64,000 nucleotides of DNA, from NCBI RefSeq assembly GCF_002217945.1, contig NZ_BCMG01000001.1:1-64000 (forward strand). The letters run 5' to 3'. The notes below the pieces were generated by a model that worked only from the letters and a program-made list of their open reading frames with translations, was not told the DNA's origin and ran no database searches. This document shows, one piece after another, positions 25,449 to 35,230 of this stretch (position 1 is the first letter of the stretch; every line of letters begins with the position of its first letter). The position numbers and the translations under genes were made by a program. The stretch is from Secundilactobacillus silagei JCM 19001 (lineage in GTDB: Bacteria > Bacillota > Bacilli > Lactobacillales > Lactobacillaceae).

Positions 25449-26159
25449 ATGGCAAAATTAGATGCACAACAAATTATTGATTATATCGGCAATGCGCCAA
25501 AGAAGACACCCGTTAAAGTTTACATTAAGGGTGATTTGTCCAACTTAACGGTGCCGGATAGCATTAAAGCCTTCATTGAAACTAAGACTGGGGTGCTGTT
25601 CGGTGACTGGGCCGATGTTAAAGGGTTTCTCGACCAGCATCAAGCCGAAATTAAGGATACTGAAATTGAAAACCAAACCCGTAATTCAGCCGTCCCGTTA
25701 CTTGATATGAAAGATGTCAACGCCCGGATCGAACCCGGTGCCATTATCCGGGACCAAGTCCTGATCGGTGATAACGCGGTCATCATGATGGGTGCGACCA
25801 TTAACATCGGTGCTGAAATTGGTGATGATACCATGATCGACATGGGTGCGGTTCTCGGTGGCCGGGCCATCGTTGGGAAACATTCCCACATTGGTGCCGG
25901 TACCGTGTTAGCCGGGGTGGTGGAACCCGCTTCAGCTGAACCGGTCCGCGTTGACGATAACGTGTTGATTGGTGCTAACGCCGTGGTGATCGAAGGCGTT
26001 CACGTGGGTGAAGGTGCTGTTGTAGCGGCGGGAGCCATTGTGACAAAGGACGTGGCACCGCATACTATGGTTGCTGGCGTCCCGGCTAAATTCATTAAAA
26101 ACGTTGATGAGAAGACTGAATCTAAAACCGGTCTTGAAGACGATTTAAGAAAGTTGTGA
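25449..26159 (+). CDS. dapD: Tetrahydrodipicolinate N-acetyltransferase
   Basis: Acetylates L-2,3,4,5-tetrahydrodipicolinate with acetyl-CoA, which commits this organism to the acetylated diaminopimelate branch (gene also called dapH). The 236-aa protein has an N-terminal alpha/beta domain (about 1-85) and a left-handed beta helix of hexapeptide repeats ([20 protein letters not shown] onward), ending in [24 protein letters not shown]. This architecture is typical of the Firmicute N-acetyltransferase rather than the longer succinyltransferase. It lies between lysA and the deacetylase gene, 4 bp before the latter. Confidence 0.94.
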   Translation: MAKLDAQQIIDYIGNAPKKTPVKVYIKGDLSNLTVPDSIKAFIETKTGVLFGDWADVKGFLDQHQAEIKDTEIENQTRNSAVPLLDMKDVNARIEPGAIIRDQVLIGDNAVIMMGATINIGAEIGDDTMIDMGAVLGGRAIVGKHSHIGAGTVLAGVVEPASAEPVRVDDNVLIGANAVVIEGVHVGEGAVVAAGAIVTKDVAPHTMVAGVPAKFIKNVDEKTESKTGLEDDLRKL

Positions 26160-26163
26160 TGAG

Positions 26164-27315
26164 ATGGCAGCCTTAACGGAAGAGTCACTGATTAAAATTC
26201 GCCGGCATTTACACCAGATCCCTGAACTGGCATTAAAGGAAATTCAGACGTCAGCATATCTGGAAAAAGTAATTGCCGGTTTTGACCAGACCCATTTACA
26301 AGTTAAAAAGATTGCTGATCTGCCAACGGCCATCATGGTCAGAATTGCAGGCAGTGCGCCGAAACGGACACTGGGTTACCGTACCGATATTGATGCGTTA
26401 CCGGTGACCGAAGCAACTGGCTTACCCTTTGCCTCCAAGCATCCCGGTGTGATGCACGCCTGTGGTCACGATATTCACATGACGGTTGCCCTGGGTGTTT
26501 TGAGTTACTTTGCCGCGCATCAGCCAACTGATAACATGATCTTTTTCTTCCAGCCAGCGGAAGAAAGTGAAAATGGCGGTAAATTAGCCTATGAATTAGG
26601 CGTGTTTAAAGACCAGTGGCGACCGGATGAATTTTACGGGTTGCATGACAATCCGGATCTACCGGCCGGGGCGATTGGCTGTCGTATGGGAACTTTATTT
26701 GCTGGAACCACTGAAGTCAACATTGACCTGGAAGGGAAGGGCGGTCACGCCGCTTATCCCCAAGATGCCAACGATATGGTGGTCGCAGCAGCTGCGTTAA
26801 TTGAACAAGTGCAAACGATTATTTCTCGAAGTATTGATCCCATTGAAGGCGGCGTCATCACACTGGGCAAGATGGAGGCCGGCACGATCCGCAACGTGAT
26901 TGCCGGTCACGCCCACATTGAAGGTACGATTCGCGGTTTGACCCAAGTGATGATTCAGCACATTGATCAGCGCCTGAAAGACGTTGGTGAAGGCATTGCG
27001 AGGAGTTTTAACGCGAAAGTCACAGTTGGTTTGAATCAGGGTGGCTATTTGCCGGTGGAAAACAACCTGGCATTAACCAAACGCTTCATTGCCTATATGA
27101 AACACAATCCAGACGTAAATTTTGTGGAAACTGAACCGGCCATGACCGGTGAAGATTTCGGTTACCTGTTATCGAAAATTCCTGGCACCATGTTTTGGCT
27201 AGGCGTTGAAGATGACTCACAGCTGCACTCAGCCACGCTGAACCCGAAAGAAGCTTCCATTGAAGCCGGCGTTCAGGCAATTACTGGGTTTATGACAGCC
27301 AGAATGGCCGAATAA
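26164..27315 (+). CDS. N-acetyldiaminopimelate deacetylase (M20 family)
   Basis: Removes acetate from N-acetyl-LL-diaminopimelate. The 383-aa M20D-type amidohydrolase has the first metal ligands in HACGHDIHMT, the catalytic and bridging glutamates in FQPAEESENGG, the histidine of LHDNPDL and a C-terminal ligand in ALTGEDFGYL-like sequence (AMTGEDFGYLL). A dimerisation (lid) domain is inserted at about 175-290. It is in the dap operon directly after dapD, which fixes its substrate better than sequence alone; family members also include hippurate hydrolase-like enzymes. The B. subtilis counterpart is DapL (YkuR). Confidence 0.92.
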   Translation: MAALTEESLIKIRRHLHQIPELALKEIQTSAYLEKVIAGFDQTHLQVKKIADLPTAIMVRIAGSAPKRTLGYRTDIDALPVTEATGLPFASKHPGVMHACGHDIHMTVALGVLSYFAAHQPTDNMIFFFQPAEESENGGKLAYELGVFKDQWRPDEFYGLHDNPDLPAGAIGCRMGTLFAGTTEVNIDLEGKGGHAAYPQDANDMVVAAAALIEQVQTIISRSIDPIEGGVITLGKMEAGTIRNVIAGHAHIEGTIRGLTQVMIQHIDQRLKDVGEGIARSFNAKVTVGLNQGGYLPVENNLALTKRFIAYMKHNPDVNFVETEPAMTGEDFGYLLSKIPGTMFWLGVEDDSQLHSATLNPKEASIEAGVQAITGFMTARMAE

Positions 27316-27355
27316 TTAACGATAATCCGTACGAGACTAAAAAGGAGACGTTACC

Positions 27356-28264
27356 ATGACAACACTAAAAAACGTAGATTTAATGACGGCAATCATCACC
27401 CCATTTGATGAAAATGATCAGATCAACTACGATGCTTTAGAGAAGTTGACCAACCACTTGATCGATACTGGCAGCAAGGGCTTCGTCATCGGTGGGACCA
27501 CCGGTGAAACGCCAACCCTGACTCACGATGAAAAGATCGACCTGTACACCCGCTTTGGTCAAATTATTGGCGGTCGCGTACCGGTAATTGCCGGTACTGG
27601 TAGCAATAACACCCGCGAAACCGCGGCCTTCACTAAGGAAGTCAGCGAAATTGCCGGGGTCGATTACGAATTAGTCGTCGTCCCTTACTACAACAAGCCG
27701 AGTCAACGGGGCATGGTCGCCCACTTTATGGCGGTTGCAGACGCTGCTGAAAAGCCAATCATTATCTATAACATTCCTGGCCGAACCGGCGTTACCATGG
27801 CTAACGATACCGTCGTTACCTTATCTCAAAACCCTAACATTATTGGGGTTAAGCAGTGTACTTCAATTGACGACATTGAATTTTTGGTTGAACACACCCC
27901 AGACGACTTTTACGTTTACAGCGGTGAAGATGCGCAAGCCTTATCCGCTCGAGTCGTTGGCGGTGCCGGTGTGATTTCCGTTGCTTCCCATCTTTATGGT
28001 GATCAGATTCGCGCCATGTACGATGCCCTTTATGCAGGAGACTTAACCAAGGCTGGTGGCCTTAAGCGTCAACTGACCCCAAAGATGGCAGCTTGCTTCA
28101 TGTTCCCATCACCATCACCCGTTAAGGCGGTGTTGAATGCTCAGGGTTACAATGTGGGCGGCTGCCGTTTGCCAATTCAATCACTCAATGATGACGAGAG
28201 CCGTCAGTTAGCGGTTGCATTAGGCATGGACGCGGATGCATTATTAAGTCAATCAGTGAAGTAG
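27356..28264 (+). CDS. dapA: 4-hydroxy-tetrahydrodipicolinate synthase
   Basis: Condenses pyruvate with aspartate semialdehyde. The 302-aa (beta/alpha)8 protein shows [10 protein letters not shown] (substrate carboxylate loop, about 47-56), the catalytic tyrosine in [26 protein letters not shown], and the Schiff-base lysine in [11 protein letters not shown] (about 166). AAAGGAG precedes the ATG. It is the committed enzyme for lysine, placed fourth in the riboswitch operon. Confidence 0.95.
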   Translation: MTTLKNVDLMTAIITPFDENDQINYDALEKLTNHLIDTGSKGFVIGGTTGETPTLTHDEKIDLYTRFGQIIGGRVPVIAGTGSNNTRETAAFTKEVSEIAGVDYELVVVPYYNKPSQRGMVAHFMAVADAAEKPIIIYNIPGRTGVTMANDTVVTLSQNPNIIGVKQCTSIDDIEFLVEHTPDDFYVYSGEDAQALSARVVGGAGVISVASHLYGDQIRAMYDALYAGDLTKAGGLKRQLTPKMAACFMFPSPSPVKAVLNAQGYNVGGCRLPIQSLNDDESRQLAVALGMDADALLSQSVK

Positions 28265-28282
28265 AACGGAGAATATTTTAAA

Positions 28283-29062
28283 ATGACAAAAGTTTTAATT
28301 GCCGGCTTTACCGGTGCAATGGGTCAAAAAGCGGTTCGGTTAGTTCAAGCAAGCGATGGTTATGAACTCGTCGCTGGTCTGGCCGCTGGAATCACTTCTA
28401 AAGATCCCAAGGATTACGATCTGCCAGCCGGGGTTGCCATTTATGGCGATTTGAACGAGATTCAAACCGATGCTGACATCTGGATCGATTTCACGTTACC
28501 CAGCGCGGTTTACGCGAACACTAAATTTGCGATTGAACACGGGATCCATCCCGTGATTGGGACGACTGGTTTAACGGATGACCAGGTCAGTGAACTGCAG
28601 GGCCTAGCTTCAGCTAAGCATCTGGGTGGCTTGATCGCACCAAACTTCGGCATGTCTGCGGTACTGTTAATGAAATTCGCTAAGGAAGCTGCCAAATACT
28701 TCCCAGACGTAGAAATCATTGAAATGCACCATGACAACAAAGCGGATGCGCCTTCTGGAACGGCCTTGAGTACCGCAAAATTGATCGATGAAGTTCGGCC
28801 CGAACATGAACAGGGTAACCCTGACGAAACCGAGAGTTTGTCAGGCGTCCGCGGTGGCGACTACCATGGCATTCACATCCACGCGGTGCGCTTACCCGGT
28901 TACGTTGCTCATGAACAGGTGCTCTTTGGCGGTCCCGGTGAAGCTTTAACGATCCGCCAAGATTCATTTGACCGGCAGTCCTTCATGACGGGGGTCAAAG
29001 TGGCCATGGATCACGTGCTGGATTTAAAAGAATTAGTGGTTGGGCTCGAAAATTTGCTTTAA
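28283..29062 (+). CDS. dapB: 4-hydroxy-tetrahydrodipicolinate reductase
   Basis: Reduces the DapA product with NAD(P)H to tetrahydrodipicolinate. The 259-aa protein has an N-terminal dinucleotide fold ([18 protein letters not shown]), [23 protein letters not shown] and the substrate motif [18 protein letters not shown] with catalytic His and Lys. The GxTGxMG variant at the nucleotide loop is normal for Firmicutes. It is 18 bp downstream of dapA. Confidence 0.95.
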   Translation: MTKVLIAGFTGAMGQKAVRLVQASDGYELVAGLAAGITSKDPKDYDLPAGVAIYGDLNEIQTDADIWIDFTLPSAVYANTKFAIEHGIHPVIGTTGLTDDQVSELQGLASAKHLGGLIAPNFGMSAVLLMKFAKEAAKYFPDVEIIEMHHDNKADAPSGTALSTAKLIDEVRPEHEQGNPDETESLSGVRGGDYHGIHIHAVRLPGYVAHEQVLFGGPGEALTIRQDSFDRQSFMTGVKVAMDHVLDLKELVVGLENLL

Positions 29063-29117
29063 TTGTTTTATAATTTTATTATCAAATATTAATTTAAATT
29101 AAAAATGGAGTGATATT

Positions 29118-30302
29118 TTGCCTCAATTAGCCAGTGATTTAACCCAGCAAGTCAATCAACGATTGAATCAAGTCGGTCCTTCCGGTATTCGGGAAGTTGA
29201 CCAAAAATTCTCATCCATTCCAGAGATCATCAAGTTAACTCTGGGTGAACCGGACATGAACGTGCCAGAACACGTGAAGGCAGCCGCTATCAAGAGTATT
29301 CAGGATAACGACTCCCACTACTCACCGCAAAAGGGGACCATGTATTTGCGGGAAGGTATCCATCATTATTTGATGGAAAGCCAAGGCTTGGATTACGACC
29401 CGAAGACTGAGATCATTGCCACGGTGGGTGCTACTGAAGCCATTTGTGCCTCACTGTTCACGATTTTAAATCCTGGTGATAAGGTGGTCATTCCGACACC
29501 GGCATTTGCCTTGTACTTCCCGTTGGTTACGATTGCGGGTGCAACGACCGTTCAAGTCGACACTTCAGATAGCGACTTTGTTTTGACCCCAGAACGGCTG
29601 GAAAAAGTCTTGGATGAAGAGGGTGATTCAGTAAAGGCTGTTTTGCTGAACTATCCTTGCAACCCAACCGGTGTTGAGTACCCGAAGTCAATGATTGAAG
29701 GCTTAGCCAAGGTGATTGCTGACCACCATCTATTTGTGATTGCGGATGAGATCTACAGTGAACTGACCTATGGGGTTGAGCACTATTCGATTGCTAACGT
29801 GATCCCAGAGCGGACGATCTTGGTCAACGGACTATCCAAGTCTCACGCCATGACCGGTTACCGTATGGGCTATCTAGCTGGACCAGCGGAATTGATCGCT
29901 AATGCTACCAAGATGCACGCCTTTATGGTGACTTCAACGTCGGACTCTTCTCAAGCCGCTGCGGCTGAAGCACTGCATAACGGGCTGCAGGACCCAGTTG
30001 CCATGCGTAAGATCTATCAAAAGCGGCGTGACTTTGTCCAAAAGTCGATGGATGAAATGGGCCTGTCAATGGCGACCCCATCCGGTGCGTTCTACGCCTT
30101 TGTCAAGATTCCGGCCAGTTACGGTCAAGATGACGTGAAGTTTGCCTATGATCTGGCCGAACAAGGCAAAGTCGGTGGCGTTCCCGGCAGTGCTTTTGGT
30201 GCCGGCGGTGAAGGCTACATCCGCTTTTCTTACGCGGCATCTGATGATGATATCGCGGAAGCCATGAAACGGATGAAGGCGTTCGTGGCCAGCAAGGCTT
30301 AG
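29118..30302 (+). CDS. Aminotransferase, probable N-acetyl-LL-diaminopimelate aminotransferase
   Basis: A 394-aa class I/II PLP aminotransferase with GEPDMNVPEHVKAAA, NPTGVEYP, DEIYSELTYG and the PLP lysine in SKSHAMTGYRMG. It starts at TTG 29118, 8 nt after GGAG. As last gene of the dap operon it should turn N-acetyl-2-amino-6-oxopimelate into N-acetyl-diaminopimelate, the PatA role in B. subtilis. It is clearly paralogous to the aminotransferase at 149; its operon position makes this copy the better candidate for lysine synthesis. Confidence 0.88.
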   Translation: MPQLASDLTQQVNQRLNQVGPSGIREVDQKFSSIPEIIKLTLGEPDMNVPEHVKAAAIKSIQDNDSHYSPQKGTMYLREGIHHYLMESQGLDYDPKTEIIATVGATEAICASLFTILNPGDKVVIPTPAFALYFPLVTIAGATTVQVDTSDSDFVLTPERLEKVLDEEGDSVKAVLLNYPCNPTGVEYPKSMIEGLAKVIADHHLFVIADEIYSELTYGVEHYSIANVIPERTILVNGLSKSHAMTGYRMGYLAGPAELIANATKMHAFMVTSTSDSSQAAAAEALHNGLQDPVAMRKIYQKRRDFVQKSMDEMGLSMATPSGAFYAFVKIPASYGQDDVKFAYDLAEQGKVGGVPGSAFGAGGEGYIRFSYAASDDDIAEAMKRMKAFVASKA

Positions 30303-30305
30303 CAC

Positions 30306-30334
30306 TTGACTAATTGTGCAAAATACAGTTTAAT
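30306..30334 (+). promoter_or_regulatory. Candidate promoter of asd
   Basis: TTGACT (30306-30311), 17 nt, TTTAAT (30329-30334), starting 4 bp after the preceding stop codon. It would let asd be expressed independently of the lysine riboswitch. Confidence 0.5.
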
Positions 30335-30390
30335 GCTAGTTATTAAATTCTGATTTGAAAACTATGTGTGATGAAAACGAGGTATTTTTG

Positions 30391-31482
30391 ATGAGTGAGA
30401 AACTACGAGTAGGAATCATTGGTGCAACGGGTATGGTCGGTCAGCGGTTTATTAAGATCCTGGCTGATCACCCTTGGTTTGAGATCGAGGTATTAGCTGC
30501 CAGTGCCCACAGTGCCGGCAAGACGTACGCCGAGGCTGTTAAGGGCCGCTGGAAGATGGAAGGCGATATTCCGGACCAAGTTAAGGATATGGTGGTGCAA
30601 GACGCTGCTAAAGTCGACGAGATTGCTTCACAAGTTGACTTTGTCTTCAGTGCAATCAAGTTAGATAAAGCCGACACCCGTGCTTTGGAAGAAGCCTACG
30701 CTAAGGCTGAAACACCAGTTGTTTCTAACAACAGTGCTCACCGCTGGACACCGGATGTGCCAATGGTAATTCCCGAAGTTAATCCACAACATACGGATGT
30801 GATCAAATATCAAAAGGCCCGTTTGGGGACTACTCGTGGCTTTATCGCCGTTAAGCCTAACTGTTCGATTCAAAGTTACACGCCAGCCCTTTCTGCTTGG
30901 CGTCAGTTTGAACCCACTCAAGTGATTGCTACCACTTACCAAGCCATTTCTGGTGCCGGTAAGACCTTTAAGGACTGGCCTGAAATGAAGGGCAACGTGA
31001 TTCCTTACATTGCCGGTGAAGAAGCCAAGTCGGAAGGCGAACCGCTGAAAATCTGGGGTCACGTCGATGATGACAAGAAGGCCATTGTCCCAGCTGATGA
31101 CACGGTGATTTCTTCGCAGTGTATCCGAGTCCCAGTTTTGTACGGGCATACGGCGGCCGCTTTCGTTAACTTCCGTCAGAATCCATCGAAGCAAGATCTG
31201 ATCGATGCTCTGGAAAGCTATTCTGGCGAACCGCAGCGTTTAGGTCTGCCAAGCGCACCTAAGCACTTCATTCGCTACATGACTGAAGATGACCGCCCTC
31301 AAGTTCGCCTTGATGTGAACTATGAGCACGGGATGGGCGTTTCGATTGGCCGGCTGCGTGAAGATAAGATCTTTGATTGGAAATTCGTGGGTCTGTCTCA
31401 CAACACCGCCCGTGGTGCCGCTGGTGGCGCCGTTGAATGTGCTGAATTATTGAAGGCACAAGGCTATTTGACCGCTAAATAA
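30391..31482 (+). CDS. asd: Aspartate-semialdehyde dehydrogenase (archaeal/fungal-type)
   Basis: Reduces aspartyl phosphate to aspartate semialdehyde. The 363-aa protein has GATGMVGQRFIKIL at the N terminus, the nucleophile cysteine in VKPNCSIQSYTPAL, the ISGAGKTFKDWPEMKGN segment and the C-terminal SHNTARGAAGG. Sequence and length place it in the archaeal/fungal-like Asd group, not the shorter enterobacterial type. The ATG 30391 has GAGG 8 nt upstream; upstream in-frame starts have no ribosome site. With lysC, dapA, dapB, dapD, the aminotransferase, the deacetylase, dapF and lysA, it completes the lysine pathway in 10 kb. A separate promoter fits its shared use for threonine and methionine. 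Confidence 0.92.
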   Translation: MSEKLRVGIIGATGMVGQRFIKILADHPWFEIEVLAASAHSAGKTYAEAVKGRWKMEGDIPDQVKDMVVQDAAKVDEIASQVDFVFSAIKLDKADTRALEEAYAKAETPVVSNNSAHRWTPDVPMVIPEVNPQHTDVIKYQKARLGTTRGFIAVKPNCSIQSYTPALSAWRQFEPTQVIATTYQAISGAGKTFKDWPEMKGNVIPYIAGEEAKSEGEPLKIWGHVDDDKKAIVPADDTVISSQCIRVPVLYGHTAAAFVNFRQNPSKQDLIDALESYSGEPQRLGLPSAPKHFIRYMTEDDRPQVRLDVNYEHGMGVSIGRLREDKIFDWKFVGLSHNTARGAAGGAVECAELLKAQGYLTAK

Positions 31483-31498
31483 ATTATTAAAACGTTTG

Positions 31499-31538
31499 CC
31501 GCTAGGTCCTGCTGTATGTAGGGAACTAGCGGTTTTTT
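31499..31538 (+). terminator. Terminator of the lysine cluster
   Basis: CCGCTAG / CTAGCGG stem with additional CCT / AGG pairing, followed by TTTTTT. Confidence 0.8.
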
Positions 31539-31638
31539 AATACCGGTTAAAATTTGATTTCACTGATTAGCGTAATTAACACTAGGACCTAAATTCTGTT
31601 AAACTGGAAGAAGATTATTTTGAAAGGAACTGAAGTCC

Positions 31639-33423
31639 ATGAAGCCGCAGACCATCTTAAAATCTCAGTTCGGCTATGATAGCTTTCGGACGGGGCAAGA
31701 AGAAGCCATCAATGACGTTTTGAACCACCAAAATGTGCTGGCAATCATGCCCACTGGTGGCGGTAAATCACTGTGTTACCAGATTCCAGCGCTAATGCTG
31801 GACGGGGTCACACTAGTGGTCTCACCTCTGATTTCTTTGATGAAAGACCAAGTTGACGCGTTGACTGAAAACGGCATCGCAGCCACCTTTATCAACAGCT
31901 CACTGGATTATGACGAAATCAATTCGCGGTTCAACCAGGCTGCCAATGGTGAGGTAAAACTACTCTACGTGTCACCGGAACGGCTGGATTCGGGTTATTT
32001 AAGCCGGCTGGCAGAATTGCCGATTGATTTGGTGGCCATTGATGAAGCCCACTGTATTTCACAGTGGGGGCATGATTTCCGGCCCAGCTACCTGAATCTG
32101 GCCCAAACGATTCAGCAGTTGCCTAGTCAGCCAACGATTATTGCGCTGACGGCGACCGCAACACCGATCGTGGCACAGGATATTATGCAGCGGTTAGGTT
32201 TACAGGATGAAGTTAAGACGGGTTTTTCACGCCCTAATTTAGCGTTTAAGGTGATCAAACATCAGGATAACGATAAGTACTTGGTGGATTATTTAAAACA
32301 AAATGCTGGTCAATCTGGCATTGTTTACGCTAGTACCCGTAAAGAAGTTGAGCACTTAACGAAGTTATTAAATAAAAAACACATTGACGCGACAATGTAT
32401 CATGGTGGCCTGCCCAAGGATGTGCGCCGGGAAAATCAGGAAGACTTCCTCTACGACCGGGTGCCCGTCATGGTGGCGACCAATGCTTTTGGAATGGGGA
32501 TCGATAAATCTAACGTCCGGTTTGTGATCCACGCTCAGGTTCCCGGTAGTATTGAATCGTATTATCAAGAAGCTGGCCGTGCCGGGCGTGATGGTCTTCC
32601 CAGTGAAGCTATTTTACTGTTCCGGCTGTCAGACGTGCAGATTCAGCATTTCTTGATCGACCAGTCTGACCGCGACGATGCTGGTAAGCAGCGTGAATAT
32701 GATAAACTGCAAGCTATGTCGCAATACGCGAACACCCAAGAATGTCTCCAGAGCTATATTCTGCAGTACTTTGGCGAAAAGGGCGAGAAGTGCGGCCGCT
32801 GTTCGAACTGTTTGGATGACCGCAAGGAGCAAGACATTACCGTTGATACTCAAAAGGTGCTGTCCTGCGTGAAGCGGATGAACGAAAACTTCGGTAAAAT
32901 TCTAGTGGCGCAGGTTCTAACGGGTTCAAGTGTGGCGCGGGTCAAACAGCTGCACTTTAACGAATTATCCACTTACGGGCTGATGAAGCAATCGTCACAA
33001 AAGTCGGTTGCTGAGCTAATCGATTTTTTGACTGCAGCCGGTTATCTCTTGTCGGTCGGCGGCCAATACCCAGTACTTAAAATCAGTGATTTAGGTGTTG
33101 CGGTTTTAAAGGGTGAACAAAAGGTTTACCGCAAAGTTGCCATCAAGGCAACCCATGTCTTACCCGAAAATGATGGGTTGTTTGAGCGGTTGCGCGGGTT
33201 ACGTCGTGATTTTGCGAAGAAACAGGGCGTCCCACCGTTCGTGATCTTTTCAGACAAGACGCTTCATGACATGTGTGCCGTGATGCCGCAAACCGATGAA
33301 GAGATGCTGACCGTCAGCGGCGTGGGTGAAAGTAAGCTCCAGAAGTATGGCGGGGCCTTTTTAACGGAAATCAAAACCGCTAGTGAAGCCCATTCGGATA
33401 ACGATGGTGTAACTGCTAAGTAA
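31639..33423 (+). CDS. recQ: ATP-dependent DNA helicase RecQ
   Basis: A 594-aa 3'-5' superfamily 2 helicase for recombination and fork repair. Walker A is MPTGGGKSLCYQIP, the DEAH box is AIDEAHCISQWGHDFRP with the RecQ aromatic loop, and motif VI is YYQEAGRAGRDG. The RQC zinc site follows (CLQSYIL ... CGRCSNC), then a winged helix, then a C-terminal HRDC domain of about 75 aa. Length and order are standard for bacterial RecQ. It is monocistronic. Confidence 0.95.
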   Translation: MKPQTILKSQFGYDSFRTGQEEAINDVLNHQNVLAIMPTGGGKSLCYQIPALMLDGVTLVVSPLISLMKDQVDALTENGIAATFINSSLDYDEINSRFNQAANGEVKLLYVSPERLDSGYLSRLAELPIDLVAIDEAHCISQWGHDFRPSYLNLAQTIQQLPSQPTIIALTATATPIVAQDIMQRLGLQDEVKTGFSRPNLAFKVIKHQDNDKYLVDYLKQNAGQSGIVYASTRKEVEHLTKLLNKKHIDATMYHGGLPKDVRRENQEDFLYDRVPVMVATNAFGMGIDKSNVRFVIHAQVPGSIESYYQEAGRAGRDGLPSEAILLFRLSDVQIQHFLIDQSDRDDAGKQREYDKLQAMSQYANTQECLQSYILQYFGEKGEKCGRCSNCLDDRKEQDITVDTQKVLSCVKRMNENFGKILVAQVLTGSSVARVKQLHFNELSTYGLMKQSSQKSVAELIDFLTAAGYLLSVGGQYPVLKISDLGVAVLKGEQKVYRKVAIKATHVLPENDGLFERLRGLRRDFAKKQGVPPFVIFSDKTLHDMCAVMPQTDEEMLTVSGVGESKLQKYGGAFLTEIKTASEAHSDNDGVTAK

Positions 33424-33426
33424 ACT

Positions 33427-33467
33427 AAAAGACCGATTTCAGCAATCAAACTGAAATCGGTCTTTTT
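33427..33467. terminator. Bidirectional terminator between recQ and oppA
   Basis: AAAAGACCGATTTCAG / CTGAAATCGGTCTTTTT between convergent genes. Confidence 0.9.
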
Positions 33468-33474
33468 GTAGCAC

Positions 33475-35136
33475 TTATTTAACCCAATAAGCACTCTTAT
33501 AATCTTCAACGACACCGCTGATATTATGGACGACACCGTTGAGCTTGGGATTGGTTAAGAAGCTATCAGCTTGCTGGTACAAGGGGGTTACACCCTGCTG
33601 TTCAGTGAGCCGCTTTTCAGCAGCCAGCATCTGTTCCCAGCGTAATTGATTGTCCGTGCTCTGATTATTGCTGATGGTGGCAACCTGACGATCATACGCG
33701 GCGTTATGCCAGTGGCCGTAGTTATGACGGCTGTTACTGGTCATTGCCTGTAAAAATGACAGCGGATCAGGGTAGTCAGCGCCCCAGCCAGTTAGCAGCA
33801 GGTCAAACTGACCAGCCTGCACGCGGTCGTTTAAGTGAGTTGAATCCGGCGAAACCACTCGTACGGTCAAGCCTTTCAACTGGTGCTCCAACTGAGATTT
33901 AAGGTTGTTGCCGACCCGTACGCTGATGGCGTCGTTTGACGTAGCCAAGGTTAGCGTTGCTGATGACGCGTGCGACTGGCGCTTGGCTGCTGCCCATTCT
34001 TTAGCGGCTAACCGTGAATTGCCTTTGACATAACGAGATGCTTCCTGCTGGTTAGCAAAGTCAGAATGGTTGAGATTATTTTTACTTAGGCCAGCAGTGA
34101 CGAATCCCTTGGGTGGCAAAGAGGCATTTTGCAGGGCATTATTAATCAGTTTACGACGACTAATTGCGTGCGAAATTGCCAGCCGTGCGTTACGATTATT
34201 AATGAGTTTCTGATTGGTGGGATTGGCTGTGGTAAAATTATATTCGATTATCCGCATCAAAGAAAACGGCCGGACAACGTAGTCCCGGTTATTTTTATTT
34301 GCCGGGATCTGGCGGCCAATCAGCTGAATCTCAGCGACTTTGCCAGCGCGGTAGGCTTTTAGATCTTGGGCTGGCGATTTGGCAGTCACAATGGTTAAGC
34401 GCTTTAAATAGACGTGGGCTTTGTCCCAGTAATACGGATTGGGTTCCAGCGTCCGAGTGGCGCTATTAGCGTGCCACTTAACGAGCTTAAAGGGACCGCT
34501 GTAGATCTGCTGATTAGCGCTGTCACCATAGTGAGTGCCATACCGCTGTACCGTGGCCTGATGTTGCGGCGCAAATAGCGGGTAGGCTAAAAGGGTCTCA
34601 AAGTAAACCATGGGGTGATCTAAAGTCACCCGCAGTTCATGGTTTGAGAGGGCTTTGACACCCAAGTCAGTTACTGGCAGTGTTCCCTTTCTGATCTGAT
34701 CAGCGTTTTTGATGCCGTCAAATAAATTCGCGTTGACGGAGCGAGTCTGCGGTTTAACGCTGCGTCGCCATGAGTAGACAAAATCGGCTGCCGTGATGGG
34801 CTGGCCATTACTCCAGCGGGCATTTTTGCGCAGTTTAAAGGTGTAGGTTTTCGCGTTCTTACTGATACGGTAAGATTGGGCGAGACCGGGATTAACACGG
34901 CCGTTTTTACCTAAGCGAAACAGGCCCTCCGTTGAACTGCGCAGCTTGTTAAAACTGTTGACCTTTGAGATGTCAACGGTGCTTAAGCGCGTCTGTTCAA
35001 CCACGGTGACGTTTTGATTTTGTGACATGACGCCTTTGCTGTCGGAAACCCGTTTGGAATTCGACAGATTTTGCTGACAGCCGCTTAGAACAAGAACTGC
35101 CGCGAGTATTACGATGAGTTTTAATTTTGATTTCAT
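33475..35136 (-). CDS. Oligopeptide ABC transporter substrate-binding lipoprotein (OppA-like)
   Basis: A 553-aa extracellular solute-binding protein of family 5. A lipoprotein signal ends at LVLSGCQQ (lipobox cysteine about residue 20). The SBP_bac_5 fold is seen in TYTFKLRKNARWSNGQPITAADFVYSWRR and the later LLLTGWGADYPDPLSFLQAM, typical of peptide binders. No permease or ATPase genes are adjacent, so this is an orphan binding protein that may serve an Opp system elsewhere or act in signalling. The product is basic, with many Asn, Arg and Lys. GAGG-type ribosome site before the ATG. Confidence 0.88.
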   Translation of the reverse strand: MKSKLKLIVILAAVLVLSGCQQNLSNSKRVSDSKGVMSQNQNVTVVEQTRLSTVDISKVNSFNKLRSSTEGLFRLGKNGRVNPGLAQSYRISKNAKTYTFKLRKNARWSNGQPITAADFVYSWRRSVKPQTRSVNANLFDGIKNADQIRKGTLPVTDLGVKALSNHELRVTLDHPMVYFETLLAYPLFAPQHQATVQRYGTHYGDSANQQIYSGPFKLVKWHANSATRTLEPNPYYWDKAHVYLKRLTIVTAKSPAQDLKAYRAGKVAEIQLIGRQIPANKNNRDYVVRPFSLMRIIEYNFTTANPTNQKLINNRNARLAISHAISRRKLINNALQNASLPPKGFVTAGLSKNNLNHSDFANQQEASRYVKGNSRLAAKEWAAAKRQSHASSATLTLATSNDAISVRVGNNLKSQLEHQLKGLTVRVVSPDSTHLNDRVQAGQFDLLLTGWGADYPDPLSFLQAMTSNSRHNYGHWHNAAYDRQVATISNNQSTDNQLRWEQMLAAEKRLTEQQGVTPLYQQADSFLTNPKLNGVVHNISGVVEDYKSAYWVK

Positions 35137-35230
35137 AACTTAATCCTCTCAATTCCAATAACTCTATTTTGATAATAATAACGCAATTTCGTAGCGTCAA
35201 GCACGGTGAATACTTACGAGGTGAAAAGCA

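Noticed and set aside
30661-31194. 177-codon minus-strand ORF inside asd
   Set aside because: It is antisense to a well-supported gene, with no ribosome site or known domain; a codon-bias shadow.
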